A stretch of 64,000 nt of DNA from the NCBI RefSeq assembly GCF_002243345.2, contig NZ_CP022655.2, positions 701,001 to 765,000 on the forward strand, written 5' to 3'. Made by a program: the position numbers and the translations under genes. The notes under the pieces are model-generated. The model searched no databases and was not told the DNA's origin. It saw nothing but the letters and a program-made list of their open reading frames with translations. This document shows positions 47,232 through 57,906 of the stretch, piece after piece. The stretch is from Paenibacillus sp. RUD330. Its GTDB lineage: Bacteria; Bacillota; Bacilli; Paenibacillales; Paenibacillaceae. Position 1 is the stretch's first letter, and each line of letters begins with the position of its first letter.

Positions 47232-47411
47232 ATGGCTAAATTGCAAGTAACCCTCGTCCGCAGTCTGATCGGCCGCAACGAGAAGCAGCGCGCAACGGTC
47301 GCATCGCTCGGTCTTCGCAAAATTCGCCAGACGGTTGTCCTTAACGACAGCCCCGCTATCCGCGGTATGGTGAACACGGTTAACCACCTGGTTAAAGTAG
47401 AAGAAGTATAA
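47232..47411 (+). CDS. rpmD: 50S ribosomal protein L30
   Basis: 59 residues: [22 protein letters not shown] and [23 protein letters not shown] at 47232 behind AAGGAGGGG, 13 nt after rpsE. Confidence 0.95.
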   Translation: MAKLQVTLVRSLIGRNEKQRATVASLGLRKIRQTVVLNDSPAIRGMVNTVNHLVKVEEV

Positions 47412-47469
47412 GAGCGAGCAAATCGCTATCCATAGACTTTCAAAGAGCAACAAGGAGGTGCAACGAACG

Positions 47470-47910
47470 ATGAAATTGCATGATCTTAAACCAGCTGAAG
47501 GTTCCCGCAAGAGCCCGTTCCGCAAAGGACGCGGTATCGGTAGCGGCAACGGCAAAACGGCGGGCAAAGGCCATAAAGGTCAAAATGCCCGTTCCGGCGG
47601 CGGCGTGCGTCCTGGATTCGAGGGCGGTCAAAACCCGCTGTATCGTCGTCTGCCTAAGCGTGGTTTCAACAATCCATTCCGCAAAGAGTACGCGATTGTC
47701 AACATCGAAGAGTTGAATGTATTTGAAGCTGGCTCCGAAGTAACTCCTGAAGTTCTCGTTGAGAAGGGCATCATCAAAAACCCTCTCGCAGGAATCAAGA
47801 TTCTCGGCAATGGCGAAGTAACGGTTCAACTTACGGTTAAAGCAAGCAAGTTCTCTCAATCTGCGGTAGAGAAGATCCAGGCTGCCGGCGGTCAAACCGA
47901 GGTGATCTAA
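47470..47910 (+). CDS. rplO: 50S ribosomal protein L15
   Basis: 146 residues. [42 protein letters not shown] and [23 protein letters not shown]; typical late-assembly 50S protein. ATG at 47470 matches Bacillus L15; a GTG at 47458 is too close to AAGGAGG. The last codons contain the secY ribosome site. Confidence 0.96.
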   Translation: MKLHDLKPAEGSRKSPFRKGRGIGSGNGKTAGKGHKGQNARSGGGVRPGFEGGQNPLYRRLPKRGFNNPFRKEYAIVNIEELNVFEAGSEVTPEVLVEKGIIKNPLAGIKILGNGEVTVQLTVKASKFSQSAVEKIQAAGGQTEVI

Positions 47911-49209
47911 TTGTTCAAGACGGTTTCAAACATTTGGAAAGTGGAAGACCTTCGCAAGAGGATCCTCTTTACCCTTTTCATTTTGCTTGTATACCGCATC
48001 GGTTCCTTCATTCCGGTGCCCAACATCGACAAGAGCGTCTTCACAAGCAATAACCAAGGTTCGGATCTGTTCGGTTTGCTGAACACGTTCACGGGCGGCG
48101 CGCTCTTCAAATTCTCGATCTTCGCGATCGGAATCATGCCGTACATCACGGCATCGATCATCGTGCAGCTGCTTTCCATGGATGTCATTCCGCGCTTCGC
48201 AGAATGGGCCAAGGAAGGCGAGAACGGCAAACGGAAACTGGCGCAGATTACGCGCTATGGTACCATTGTGTTGGGTCTTGTTCAGGGCTTTGCCACGGCA
48301 GTAGGCTTCAATCGTCTCACTAACATGGAACTGGTTCAAAATCCGGGCTTCGCTACCTATGCGATGATCGCCGTCATCCTGACGGCCGGTACAGCCTTCC
48401 TCATGTGGTTGGGCGAGCAGATTACGGAGCGCGGCATCGGCAACGGCATCTCGGTAATTATCTTCGCGGGTATTATCGCGGCCATGCCGGGCCACATCGG
48501 GAAGATCTACACGACGTACTTCGTGGATCAGCCTGGTGAAGTATTCATGGGCGTGCTGAAGGTTCTGGCCATTCTGATTGTGGTTCTGGCCGTGCTCGTC
48601 GGCGTCATCTTCGTCCAACAGGGCATCCGCAAGATCCCTGTCCAATACGCCAAGCGTGTTGTCGGACGCAAGATGTACGGCGGACAATCGACGCATATTC
48701 CGCTGAAGGTCAATGGCGCAGGGGTTATCCCGGTCATCTTCGCGGTATCGCTGCTGATGTTCCCATCGACGATCGCTCAGTTCTGGTCCGGCCACAGCTG
48801 GGCTCAATGGATCATCAACCACCTGAGCTACGATAAGGCGCTCGGCATGGTGATCTATGTTATACTGATTATCGGCTTCACCTTCTTCTACACCTTCGTG
48901 CAGATCAACCCTGTACAGATGGCGGATCAAATGAAGAAGAACGGCGGCTATATCCCAGGCGTTCGCCCGGGCAAACCGACCTCGACCTACATTACGCGCG
49001 TCATGTCCCGCATAACCCTCTTCGGAGCTCTGTTCCTGGCGGTTATCTCGCTGATGCCGATACTGTTCGGATCCTTGGCCGGCTTGGATCGTTCGATTCA
49101 GCTTGGCGGTACTTCGCTGCTGATCGTCATCGGCGTCGCTCTCGACACGATGAAGCAGATCGAAACCCAATTGATCAAGCGTCACTACAAAGGGTTTATC
49201 AATAAATAA
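47911..49209 (+). CDS. secY: Preprotein translocase subunit SecY
   Basis: 432 residues with ten membrane helices; protein-conducting channel partner of SecE. VPNIDKSVFTS plug region, LFKFSIFAIGIMPYITASII, RITLFGALFLAVISLMP and the cytosolic loop ending QIETQLIKRHYKGFI. The TTG start immediately follows the rplO stop and is preceded by GAGGTGATC, a perfect nine-base anti-Shine-Dalgarno match. Confidence 0.97.
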   Translation: MFKTVSNIWKVEDLRKRILFTLFILLVYRIGSFIPVPNIDKSVFTSNNQGSDLFGLLNTFTGGALFKFSIFAIGIMPYITASIIVQLLSMDVIPRFAEWAKEGENGKRKLAQITRYGTIVLGLVQGFATAVGFNRLTNMELVQNPGFATYAMIAVILTAGTAFLMWLGEQITERGIGNGISVIIFAGIIAAMPGHIGKIYTTYFVDQPGEVFMGVLKVLAILIVVLAVLVGVIFVQQGIRKIPVQYAKRVVGRKMYGGQSTHIPLKVNGAGVIPVIFAVSLLMFPSTIAQFWSGHSWAQWIINHLSYDKALGMVIYVILIIGFTFFYTFVQINPVQMADQMKKNGGYIPGVRPGKPTSTYITRVMSRITLFGALFLAVISLMPILFGSLAGLDRSIQLGGTSLLIVIGVALDTMKQIETQLIKRHYKGFINK

Positions 49210-49285
49210 CACTGGGCTTCGAACGGGCGGCTTGCTGGCTCCAGCTGGAGGTAGTGGTCGGCCCGCGCGTGCCTATTGTGCTTAA

Positions 49286-50709
<1,424 letters not shown>

Positions 50710-50716
50710 GAGGAAC

Positions 50717-51022
50717 TTGGATCCGCTGGCTCAGATCGGCCGTCTTGTCAAAGTGCTTCGAGGCAAGGACGAGGGCAGCTGCGCCATCATCATCGGATTG
50801 ATCGACGACCGGTTCGTCTTGATCGCCGATGGAGACGGTCGGCGCTTCGACTCGCCGAAGAAGAAAAACATCCAGCATCTTCAGTTACTGCCGGCTCTCA
50901 GCAGCGAAGTTTCGGACAGCATGTCCGAGACGGGCCGGGTGACCAATGCCAAGCTTAGATTCGTCATACAGAAGTACGCTGATCGAAAGGAGAATGAGGA
51001 TGGCCAAGGAAGACGTCATTGA
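50717..51022 (+). CDS. KOW-domain RNA-binding protein, L14e-like (YbzG-type)
   Basis: 101 residues. An N-terminal KOW-like motif ([35 protein letters not shown]) is followed by [14 protein letters not shown]; this matches the small L14e-like protein found between map and infA in Bacillales. The TTG at 50717 is only 2-3 nt after AAGAGGA, an unusually short spacing, so coupling to map (stop 7 nt upstream) is likely. Its 3' end overlaps infA by 23 nt. Ribosome association is inferred. Confidence 0.8.
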   Translation: MDPLAQIGRLVKVLRGKDEGSCAIIIGLIDDRFVLIADGDGRRFDSPKKKNIQHLQLLPALSSEVSDSMSETGRVTNAKLRFVIQKYADRKENEDGQGRRH

Positions 51023-51215
51023 AGTCGAAGGAACGGTTATCGAACCGCTGCCTAACGCCATGTTCCGGGTTGAACTGGAGAACGGTCACCAGATTCTCGC
51101 TCATGTATCCGGCAAGCTCAGAATGCACTTTATCCGTATTCTGACCGGAGACAAAGTGGTTATCCAGTTGTCGCCTTACGATTTATCCAGAGGACGCATT
51201 ACCTATCGGAAGTAG
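51000..51215 (+). CDS. infA: Translation initiation factor IF-1
   Basis: 71 residues, OB fold, A-site blocker in initiation. [30 protein letters not shown] and [21 protein letters not shown] are canonical. ATG at 51000 has AAGGAGAATGAGG upstream and lies inside the end of the previous gene. Confidence 0.97.
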   Translation: MAKEDVIEVEGTVIEPLPNAMFRVELENGHQILAHVSGKLRMHFIRILTGDKVVIQLSPYDLSRGRITYRK

Positions 51216-51252
51216 AACCGCGGGTTCGACGGAAGAAGGAATCGGGAGGTAA

Positions 51253-51372
<120 letters not shown>

Positions 51373-51390
51373 GAAAGGAGGACACTGCCC

Positions 51391-51759
51391 ATGGCACGTA
51401 TAGCTGGTGTGGATTTGCCGCGCGACAAGCGCGTTGAGATTGCTCTCCAGTACATCTTCGGCATCGGTCAAACGACCGCTAAGAGGATCCTGGCTGAAAC
51501 TGGCGTCAGCGCAAGCACGCGCGTTCGCGACCTCACGGAAGACGAAGTAAGCAAGCTGCGCGAAGTAATCGACAAGTCTGTTAAAGTGGAAGGCGATCTC
51601 CGCCGCGAGATTTCCCTCAACATCAAACGTCTTGTTGAAATCGGATGCTACCGTGGTATCCGCCACCGCCGCGGTCTGCCGGTTCGCGGACAACGCACGA
51701 AGACCAACGCCCGTACGCGTAAAGGTCCTCGTCGGACTGTAGCGAACAAGAAGAAATAA
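51391..51759 (+). CDS. rpsM: 30S ribosomal protein S13
   Basis: 122 residues; head protein bridging to the 50[54 protein letters not shown] and basic tail. ATG follows AAGGAGGA. Confidence 0.97.
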   Translation: MARIAGVDLPRDKRVEIALQYIFGIGQTTAKRILAETGVSASTRVRDLTEDEVSKLREVIDKSVKVEGDLRREISLNIKRLVEIGCYRGIRHRRGLPVRGQRTKTNARTRKGPRRTVANKKK

Positions 51760-51775
51760 GGGGGGATAAAGAACA

Positions 51776-52171
51776 ATGGCTAAACCTAAAAAAGTGGTTC
51801 GCACCAAACGCCGTGACCGGAAGAATATCGAATCCGGCGTAGCGCACATCCGCTCGACGTTCAACAACACGATCGTCACGATTACGGATCCGCACGGCAA
51901 CGCCATCTCCTGGGCAAGCTCCGGCAACCTCGGATTCAAAGGCTCGCGCAAAAGCACGCCTTACGCCGCTCAAATGGCTGCTGAATCCGCTGCTAAAGCC
52001 GCTATGGAACATGGCATGAAAGCCGTTGAAGTCATGGTTAAAGGACCTGGCGCCGGCCGTGAAGCCGCGATCCGTTCCCTTCAAGCCGCTGGCCTCGAAG
52101 TGAACCTGATCAAGGACGTAACTCCGGTTCCTCACAACGGCTGCCGTCCGCCGAAACGCCGTCGCGTATAG
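51776..52171 (+). CDS. rpsK: 30S ribosomal protein S11
   Basis: 131 residues; platform protein near the Shine-Dalgarno helix. [24 protein letters not shown] and [15 protein letters not shown] are canonical. ATG follows AAGGGGGGAT. A 127-nt spacer with no clear promoter separates it from rpoA. Confidence 0.97.
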   Translation: MAKPKKVVRTKRRDRKNIESGVAHIRSTFNNTIVTITDPHGNAISWASSGNLGFKGSRKSTPYAAQMAAESAAKAAMEHGMKAVEVMVKGPGAGREAAIRSLQAAGLEVNLIKDVTPVPHNGCRPPKRRRV

Positions 52172-52298
52172 TTCGTCGGTCTGTGGTATCAAATTGCTGC
52201 AACTTGTGAATAATGGTTGTGAAGGTTTGGCATACTACATGATTTGACGCCATTGAACGTTATTGATACGGAGCGACGTTTTGAAGGAGGGTACTATA

Positions 52299-53243
52299 GT
52301 GATTGAGATCGAAAAGCCGAAAATCGAAACCGTTGAGCTGAGTGACGACGGAGCGTATGGCCGATTTGTCGTCGAGCCCCTGGAACGGGGTTACGGCACG
52401 ACACTCGGAAACTCGCTTCGCCGCATCCTGCTCTCGTCGCTTCCCGGCGCGGCAGTGACGTCCGTGCAGATTGACGGAGTTCTTCACGAGTTTTCCACGG
52501 TTCCGGGGGTCATGGAGGACGTTACCGAAATGATCCTGAACCTGAAAGGCCTGTCGCTCAAGATCCACTCCGACGAAGAGAAGGTGCTGGAAATTGATGC
52601 AGAAGGCGAAGGGAACGTAACGGCGGGCGACATCCGCGCAGACAGCGATGTCGAGATTCTCAGCCCTGATCTTCATATCGCAACCTTGGCTTCCGGCGCA
52701 CGGCTCCATATGAGGATTTTCGCCAATCGCGGCCGCGGTTATGTGCAAGCAGACCGCAACAAGCGTGAAGACCAGCCGATTGGCGTCATCCCCGTTGATT
52801 CGATTTACACGCCAATTACTCGTGTGAACTATAGCGTTGAGAATACACGTGTCGGTCAGGTGACCAACTACGACAAGCTGACGCTTGAAGTATGGACGGA
52901 TGGAAGCATCCGCCCCGAAGAGGCTGTAAGCCTCGGCGCTAAAATTCTGACCGAGCATTTGGACCTGTTCGTCGGACTGACCGATGAAGCTAAAGACGCG
53001 GAAATTATGGTTGAGAAGGAAGAGGACAAGAAGGAGAAAGTTCTCGAGATGACGATCGAGGAACTGGACCTGTCCGTCCGTTCTTACAACTGCCTTAAAC
53101 GTGCTGGCATCAACACCGTTCAAGAACTGACCCTGAAGACGGAAGAAGACATGATGAAGGTCCGCAACCTGGGCCGCAAGTCTTTGGAAGAAGTTCAGGA
53201 GAAGCTCGAAGAGCTGGGTCTTGGCCTCCGCACGGAAGAATAA
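52299..53243 (+). CDS. rpoA: DNA-directed RNA polymerase subunit alpha
   Basis: 314 residues. N-terminal assembly domain ([26 protein letters not shown], about 25-55; [16 protein letters not shown]) and C-terminal DNA/activator-binding domain ([35 protein letters not shown]). GTG at 52299 follows GAAGGAGGG and gives [13 protein letters not shown] as in Bacillus; the 12-codon upstream extension is not used. Confidence 0.98.
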   Translation: MIEIEKPKIETVELSDDGAYGRFVVEPLERGYGTTLGNSLRRILLSSLPGAAVTSVQIDGVLHEFSTVPGVMEDVTEMILNLKGLSLKIHSDEEKVLEIDAEGEGNVTAGDIRADSDVEILSPDLHIATLASGARLHMRIFANRGRGYVQADRNKREDQPIGVIPVDSIYTPITRVNYSVENTRVGQVTNYDKLTLEVWTDGSIRPEEAVSLGAKILTEHLDLFVGLTDEAKDAEIMVEKEEDKKEKVLEMTIEELDLSVRSYNCLKRAGINTVQELTLKTEEDMMKVRNLGRKSLEEVQEKLEELGLGLRTEE

Positions 53244-53263
53244 GCATCAAGGAGGGGAAATCG

Positions 53264-53629
53264 ATGGCATACTCTAAACTGGGACGCGACGCAAGCGCGC
53301 GGAAAGCACTGTTCCGTGACCTTGTTACCGACCTGTTCCTGTACGAGCGCATTCAAACGACCGAAGCGAAAGCGAAAGAAGTGCGTTCGATTGCAGAAAA
53401 ACTGATCACGAAAGCGAAGCGCGGAGATCTCCACGCCCGCCGTCAAGTGGCTGCATACGTGCGCCGCGAGACGATCGACGGAGAGCAGGACGCAATCCAA
53501 AAGCTGTTCTCGGAACTTGCGAGCCGCTACTCCGAGCGCGCTGGCGGATACACTCGTATCCTCAAGCTGGGACCTCGCCGCGGCGATTCGGCTCCTATGG
53601 TCTTCCTCGAACTGGTTGACCGCGCGTAA
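53264..53629 (+). CDS. rplQ: 50S ribosomal protein L17
   Basis: 121 residues. [25 protein letters not shown] start; ends [26 protein letters not shown] follows AAGGAGGGG. Last gene of the alpha cluster; terminator 32 nt downstream. Confidence 0.97.
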   Translation: MAYSKLGRDASARKALFRDLVTDLFLYERIQTTEAKAKEVRSIAEKLITKAKRGDLHARRQVAAYVRRETIDGEQDAIQKLFSELASRYSERAGGYTRILKLGPRRGDSAPMVFLELVDRA

Positions 53630-53660
53630 ATAGCACCCGCTGCCGCTGCCGGCGGCAAGC

Positions 53661-53696
53661 AAAAGGTGGACCTAAGCGGCCACCTTTTTTCTTTTG
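53661..53696 (+). terminator. Terminator after rplQ
   Basis: AAAAGGTGG pairs with CCACCTTTT around a 10-nt loop, then TTCTTTT. Ends the S10-spc-alpha superoperon. Confidence 0.85.
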
Positions 53697-53760
53697 CCCT
53701 CCGGCTGGCCGTGCAGCATGCCTTTGACCCCTTTGGAGGCGTGTGGAATTTCAGACGGGA

Positions 53761-53966
53761 TGCAAAGGTTCCGCGATGGAAGATGCTTGCACATAGCAGC
53801 GGAGCAATCGAATGAATCGTGGAGAAACGTTAGTGTTCGCCTTTGAAGACGGATTTCAACCCTGTTGAATCTGATCAGGAAATACGGCTTCAACAGCGAT
53901 CGGAACGATCATTTGATTGCGCAGCGGCGGAGCCGGCAGGCAGTCTGAACACGAGGAATCTTTGCA
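53761..53966. repeat. Imperfect palindrome, two arms of about 80-90 bp
   Basis: The left arm (53761-53852, read on the minus strand) and the right arm (53888-53966, plus) share, in order, CTTCAA..GCGA, CGATTCATTCGATTGC / CGATCATTTGATTGC, a GC(A/T)GC(G/T)GC-like block and GGAACCTTTGCA / GGAATCTTTGCA. The arms differ by several indels, so it is an aged inverted repeat rather than a perfect hairpin. No transposase ORF. Confidence 0.6.
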
Positions 53967-54011
53967 AAGCCAAGGATAGAATTTTCAAAGGCGGCCAAGG
54001 AGAGAAAAGCT

Positions 54012-54791
54012 TTGAGAAACATACGGATGAAGGTAGCCTACGACGGCACCGCCTACAGCGGATTTCAATCCCAGCCGGGAGGGAATACGGTCCAGGACGT
54101 CATTGAGCAGGCTATCGAGGTGCTTACGGATGCTAAGACCCATATCACGGCCTCAGGACGCACGGATGCCAGAGTGCATGCCCTGGGTCAGGTATTCAAC
54201 TTTTACACCGAGGCGCAGATAGCGGTCGAACGGTGGTCCCTGGCTCTCAACAGCCGGCTGCCCTCCGATATTAGAATTGTGGAGAATGCGGTGGAAGTGC
54301 CGCTGGAATTTCACTCCAGGTATGCAGCCAAGCGCAAGACATACCGCTATTCGATCTATACGGGCAAGTTCAATGACGTCTTCCGCCGTAATTATCATTT
54401 TCATCATCCAGCACCACAGTTGAACGTCGGGGCCATGCGCAGAGCGCTTGAATATATCGTTGGCGAACATGACTTCACATCGTTCACAACGGTCCATTCG
54501 GACAAAACCTCGCATGTGAGGACGATTTACGAGGCGGAGCTTCGGCAGGAGGGCCCTAACCTGGATCTTTACTTGACGGGGAACGGCTTCCTTTACAATA
54601 TGGTCAGGATCATAACCGGTACGCTGCTGCTCGTCGGCAAAGGCAAGCTGGATCCGGATTCGATGGGCGGAATCATTCTGGCCAAGAATCGTCAAGCAGC
54701 CGGTCCGACGGCCGTTCCTTATGGATTGACGCTGGTTGAAGTGGATTATGGAGAGCAATCCTGTCAACAGATGGTTGGAACAGATTCCTAG
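54012..54791 (+). CDS. truA: tRNA pseudouridine(38-40) synthase TruA
   Basis: 259 residues; makes pseudouridine at positions 38-40 of the anticodon arm. Catalytic Asp in SGRTDARVHALGQV, then AKRKTYRYSIYTG, HDFTSF and GNGFLYNMVRIITGTLL. The TTG at 54012 lies 7 nt after AAGGAGAG; an in-frame ATG five codons later has no ribosome site. No ecf genes precede it, unlike in B. subtilis. Confidence 0.95.
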   Translation: MRNIRMKVAYDGTAYSGFQSQPGGNTVQDVIEQAIEVLTDAKTHITASGRTDARVHALGQVFNFYTEAQIAVERWSLALNSRLPSDIRIVENAVEVPLEFHSRYAAKRKTYRYSIYTGKFNDVFRRNYHFHHPAPQLNVGAMRRALEYIVGEHDFTSFTTVHSDKTSHVRTIYEAELRQEGPNLDLYLTGNGFLYNMVRIITGTLLLVGKGKLDPDSMGGIILAKNRQAAGPTAVPYGLTLVEVDYGEQSCQQMVGTDS

Positions 54792-54846
54792 GATAAATAT
54801 ACCGGTCTGTTATCGTGATTTTATCGTGATTCGATTCCAAAAATCC

Positions 54847-54875
54847 TTGCACTGGGCGCTCCGTTATTGTAATAT
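54847..54875 (+). promoter_or_regulatory. Sigma-A promoter of rplM-rpsI
   Basis: TTGCAC, 17 nt, TAATAT; the transcript would begin right at the L13 leader. Confidence 0.7.
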
Positions 54876-54879
54876 ATAA

Positions 54880-54947
54880 CTTGTGCTTTCTTATTGGCTC
54901 TCCCACAGCCCCGCGTAAGAAAGTCACAACCCGAAAGGCAACACAAG
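54880..54947 (+). ncRNA. L13 ribosomal protein leader
   Basis: CTTGTG (54880) pairs with CACAAG (54942); inside it TTTCTTA pairs with TAAGAAA. The position right after the promoter and before rplM fits the Firmicutes L13 leader, which is thought to mediate autoregulation. Confidence 0.7.
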
Positions 54948-55026
54948 CAACAACCTACCATGATAATTGACCTTGAAACGTGTGTTTCATGATAAATGAT
55001 CGTAAACATTGAAGGAGGATCCCCTC

Positions 55027-55464
55027 ATGCGCTCCACTTATATGGCTAAGCCTACCGAAGTTCAACGCAACTGGCACATCGTTGATGCTGAAGGCCAAAC
55101 GCTTGGCCGTCTTGCCAGCGAAGTTGCAAGCCTGATCCGCGGCAAGCACAAGCCGCAATTCACTCCACATATCGACACCGGCGATTTCGTCGTTGTCATC
55201 AACGCAGAGAAAATCGTTCTGACCGGCAACAAATGGAATGACAAGAACTACTACCGTCACTCCATGCACCCAGGCGGTCTGAAAGTGACTCCTGCCAAGG
55301 ACCAGCTGATCAAGAAGCCTGAGAGCCTCGTTGAGTACGCCGTACACGGCATGCTTCCTAAAAACCGTCTCGGCAACAAAATGAAGCTGAAGCTCAAAGT
55401 ATACGCTGGATCGGAACATCCGCACCAAGCACAAAATCCGGTAGCTTACGAGCTGCGCGGTTAA
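55027..55464 (+). CDS. rplM: 50S ribosomal protein L13
   Basis: 145 residues; early-assembly 50S protein. [28 protein letters not shown] and [16 protein letters not shown], ending [18 protein letters not shown] at 55027 follows GAAGGAGG; gives MRSTYMAKP like Bacillus MRTTPMA. rpsI follows after 19 nt. Confidence 0.97.
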   Translation: MRSTYMAKPTEVQRNWHIVDAEGQTLGRLASEVASLIRGKHKPQFTPHIDTGDFVVVINAEKIVLTGNKWNDKNYYRHSMHPGGLKVTPAKDQLIKKPESLVEYAVHGMLPKNRLGNKMKLKLKVYAGSEHPHQAQNPVAYELRG

Positions 55465-55483
55465 TTAGAAGGAGGACCCTACA

Positions 55484-55876
55484 ATGGCTCAAGTTCAATA
55501 CTATGGAACTGGTCGTCGTAAGCACTCCGTAGCACGCGTACGTCTCGTGCCGGGTGAAGGACGAATCATTATCAACAAGCGCGAAATGGATGATTACTTC
55601 GGTCTTGAAACGCTGAAGCTGATCGTTAAACAACCGCTTGCCCTGACGGAAACAGTCGGCAAATACGACGTTATCGTCATCGCGCATGGCGGCGGCACTT
55701 CCGGTCAAGCCGGAGCCATCCGTCACGGCATCTCCCGCGCTCTGCTCAAAGCAGATCCGGAGTTCCGTCCATCCCTGAAGCGCGCAGGCTTCCTGACGCG
55801 TGACCCGCGGATGAAAGAACGTAAGAAGTACGGCCTCAAAGCAGCTCGTCGTGCTCCTCAGTTCTCCAAACGTTAA
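55484..55876 (+). CDS. rpsI: 30S ribosomal protein S9
   Basis: 130 residues; C-terminal tail reaches P-site t[44 protein letters not shown] and the terminal SKR. ATG follows GAAGGAGGA. Confidence 0.97.
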   Translation: MAQVQYYGTGRRKHSVARVRLVPGEGRIIINKREMDDYFGLETLKLIVKQPLALTETVGKYDVIVIAHGGGTSGQAGAIRHGISRALLKADPEFRPSLKRAGFLTRDPRMKERKKYGLKAARRAPQFSKR

Positions 55877-55889
55877 TATGTTCTACAAG

Positions 55890-55924
55890 CACCTTTTCCG
55901 CTGTCGCGGAAAAGGTGTTTTTTG
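55890..55924 (+). terminator. Terminator after rpsI
   Basis: CACCTTTTCCGC-tgtc-GCGGAAAAGGTG, perfect 12-bp stem, followed by TTTTTT. Confidence 0.95.
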
Positions 55925-56060
55925 TAGGTGGCTGGCGAAGGATATATAGGACTGCAATCGCAAAAGAGGCAGCCTATGGTCTTGGTTGAAGGAACACTTA
56001 TTCGTCGAAGGCAATGAAGGGATCCATCACCGAGGCTTACATAAGAAAGGAAGATGACCA

Positions 56061-57044
56061 ATGAATTCGAATACCCAGAAACCCGTTTACTTCAATCATG
56101 ACGGAGGCGTCGACGATCTCGTCTCCCTCTTTTTGCTGCTGCAGATGAGGGATGTCGATCTGATCGGCGTATCCGTGATCGATGCGGATTGCTACGTGGA
56201 GCCGGCCGTATCGGCGAGCCGCAAGATCATCGACCGTTATGGCGCTCCGGAGCTGAAGGGATTGGAAGTAGCCCGTTCCAATTCCCGGGGAAAGAACCCG
56301 TTTCCAAAGGATTGGCGCATGCACGCATTCTATGTCGATGCCCTTCCTTTGCTGAATGAGCGTCCAGAGGTCCTCACGAAAGAGGCGGCGAAGCCGGCGC
56401 ATCTGGATATCGTGGACAAGCTTCTGGCGAGCAAGGAGCCGGTGACGCTGCTGTTCACGGGTCCGCTCACGGATCTTGCCCGAGCTCTCGATGCGGACAG
56501 CACCCTTGAAAGCAAAATCGAGAAGCTGTACTGGATGGGCGGAACGTTCCTCCCGGACGGCAACGTGCATGAGCCCGAGCATGACGGCACGGCGGAATGG
56601 AACAGCTATTGGGATCCGGAGGCAGCCAAGCGTGTATGGGACAGCGGCATCGCCATCGACATGGTCGCGCTGGAAAGCACGAACAAGGTGCCGCTCATGG
56701 TGGAAACCCGCAAGGAGTGGGCGCAAAACCGCCGTCACGAGGGAATCGACTTCCTGGGCCAATGTTATGCGACCGTTCCTCCGCTCGTTCACTTCGCCAC
56801 CAACTCCACTTATTACCTGTGGGATGTCCTGACGACCGCGATCATCGGCAAGCCTGAGCTCGTATCCTCGAGAGATGCGACTTGCGACGTCATTCCTTCC
56901 GGTCCTTCTCAAGGACGCACGGTGGAAAAGGAAGACGGAAGAAAGGTCACGGTCGTGGACGACGTGAACCGCGATGCTTTCTTCGAGTACTTGACGGAGC
57001 TTGCCCGCAACGCGGACAAGGATGGAGTCTACCGCATAAGGTAG
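56061..57044 (+). CDS. Nucleoside hydrolase (IunH-like)
   Basis: 327 residues; predicted to cleave the N-glycosidic bond of ribonucleosides for base salvage. The calcium-binding N-terminal motif reads NHDGGVDD instead of the usual DTDPGxDD: the first Asp is Asn while the two Asp positions that hold the metal remain. Other family parts: VSVIDADCYVEPA, VTLLFTGPLTDLARAL, KLYWMGGTF, and LWDVLTTAII, where D stands at the fourth metal-ligand position. Insertions around 190-230 (HEPEHDGTAEWNSYWDPEAAK) are typical. ATG behind AAAGGAAGATG. Not at this locus in B. subtilis. Substrate unknown. Confidence 0.85.
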   Translation: MNSNTQKPVYFNHDGGVDDLVSLFLLLQMRDVDLIGVSVIDADCYVEPAVSASRKIIDRYGAPELKGLEVARSNSRGKNPFPKDWRMHAFYVDALPLLNERPEVLTKEAAKPAHLDIVDKLLASKEPVTLLFTGPLTDLARALDADSTLESKIEKLYWMGGTFLPDGNVHEPEHDGTAEWNSYWDPEAAKRVWDSGIAIDMVALESTNKVPLMVETRKEWAQNRRHEGIDFLGQCYATVPPLVHFATNSTYYLWDVLTTAIIGKPELVSSRDATCDVIPSGPSQGRTVEKEDGRKVTVVDDVNRDAFFEYLTELARNADKDGVYRIR

Positions 57045-57045
57045 C

Positions 57046-57062
57046 CTTATCCCTTGGATAAG
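57046..57062 (+). repeat. Small hairpin after the nucleoside hydrolase gene
   Basis: CTTATCC-ctt-GGATAAG directly after the stop codon, without a T run. Confidence 0.45.
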
Positions 57063-57111
57063 AAACCCTTATACAGCAAGGAATTTCGGGCTTTTTTGGT
57101 GAATTAAACAA

Positions 57112-57140
57112 TTGCTCAACGGCATCGTTCCCCTTATAAT
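57112..57140 (+). promoter_or_regulatory. Sigma-A promoter of cysH-sat
   Basis: TTGCTC, 17 nt, TATAAT. Just downstream, CATAGTAAAGCATAGTTTATTA contains a short direct repeat (CATAGT) that could be a regulator site; no S-box or T-box fits in the 50-nt leader. Confidence 0.75.
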
Positions 57141-57193
57141 CATAGTAAAGCATAGTTTATTACTTGGTATTGATGATTAGGAGGGGAACCACC

Positions 57194-57886
57194 TTGAACC
57201 TTTTGGAAAAAGAAGCCCTGATTACCGAGCAGGCGGTTAAGCTGGAAACGGCATCGCCGGAGGAAATCCTCAAATACGCAGTCGACACCTTCCCGAATAT
57301 TACGTTTGCCTGCAGCTTCGGAGCCGAGGACGTCGTTCTCGTCGACATGCTGCAGAAAGTCAGCCCGCGGTCGGACATTTTCTATCTGGATACCGACTTC
57401 CACTTTGCGGAGACATATGAGACACGCGACCGGATGGAAGCCAAATACGGCATCAAATTCGTTCAGGTGAAGCCGGTGCTCACGCCGGAGGAACAAGCGG
57501 CGCAGCATGGCGGGGAGCTGTGGAAGAGCGATCCCAACGCTTGCTGCAACATCCGCAAGGTCGAACCGCTCACCCGCATCCTGTCCCAGTACGAGGCGTG
57601 GATCACCGGCATCCGCCGCGATCAGGCTCCTACGCGCGCCAACGCCAAGAAGATCGAGTACGATACGAAATTCGGGCTCGTCAAATTCAACCCGATCGCG
57701 CATTGGACTTCCGAGGATGTCTGGAACTATATCCGGGAGAATGAAATCATCTACAACCCTCTGCATGACCGCAACTTCCCGAGCATCGGCTGCGAGCAGT
57801 GCACGCGCCAAGTCGCTCCGGGCGAGGATCCTCGCGCCGGACGCTGGTCCGGCAACGACAAAACCGAATGCGGACTGCATAAATGA
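57194..57886 (+). CDS. cysH: Assimilatory adenylyl-sulfate (APS/PAPS) reductase
   Basis: 230 residues; reduces activated sulfate to sulfite with thioredoxin. [12 protein letters not shown] binds the nucleotide; [13 protein letters not shown]; the [4Fe-4S] ligands C117, C118, C200 and C203 ([18 protein letters not shown]) and catalytic C226 in ECGLHK. The iron-sulfur Cys set indicates use of APS directly, so no APS kinase is needed; none is present here. TTG at 57194 follows AGGAGGGG by 7 nt. sat follows, with a GGGGAGG site. Confidence 0.93.
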   Translation: MNLLEKEALITEQAVKLETASPEEILKYAVDTFPNITFACSFGAEDVVLVDMLQKVSPRSDIFYLDTDFHFAETYETRDRMEAKYGIKFVQVKPVLTPEEQAAQHGGELWKSDPNACCNIRKVEPLTRILSQYEAWITGIRRDQAPTRANAKKIEYDTKFGLVKFNPIAHWTSEDVWNYIRENEIIYNPLHDRNFPSIGCEQCTRQVAPGEDPRAGRWSGNDKTECGLHK

Positions 57887-57906
57887 GCCGCGGGGAGGAT
57901 AAGGAC

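Larger units (their letters stand above)
53630..54011. other. rplQ-truA spacer, no gene
   Basis: After the terminator, about 315 nt without a supported gene. B. subtilis has ecfA1-ecfA2-ecfT here; no remnant of their Walker or signature motifs is visible in any frame. Most of the space is the imperfect palindrome at 53761-53966. Confidence 0.7.

Noticed and set aside
53843-54106. 87-codon ORF before truA
   Set aside because: Resembles a minus-strand frame at 53672-53893 only because both read the arms of the inverted repeat; not coding.
57045-57193. S-box or other riboswitch before cysH
   Set aside because: The promoter leaves only about 50 nt of leader, too short, and no motif is present.
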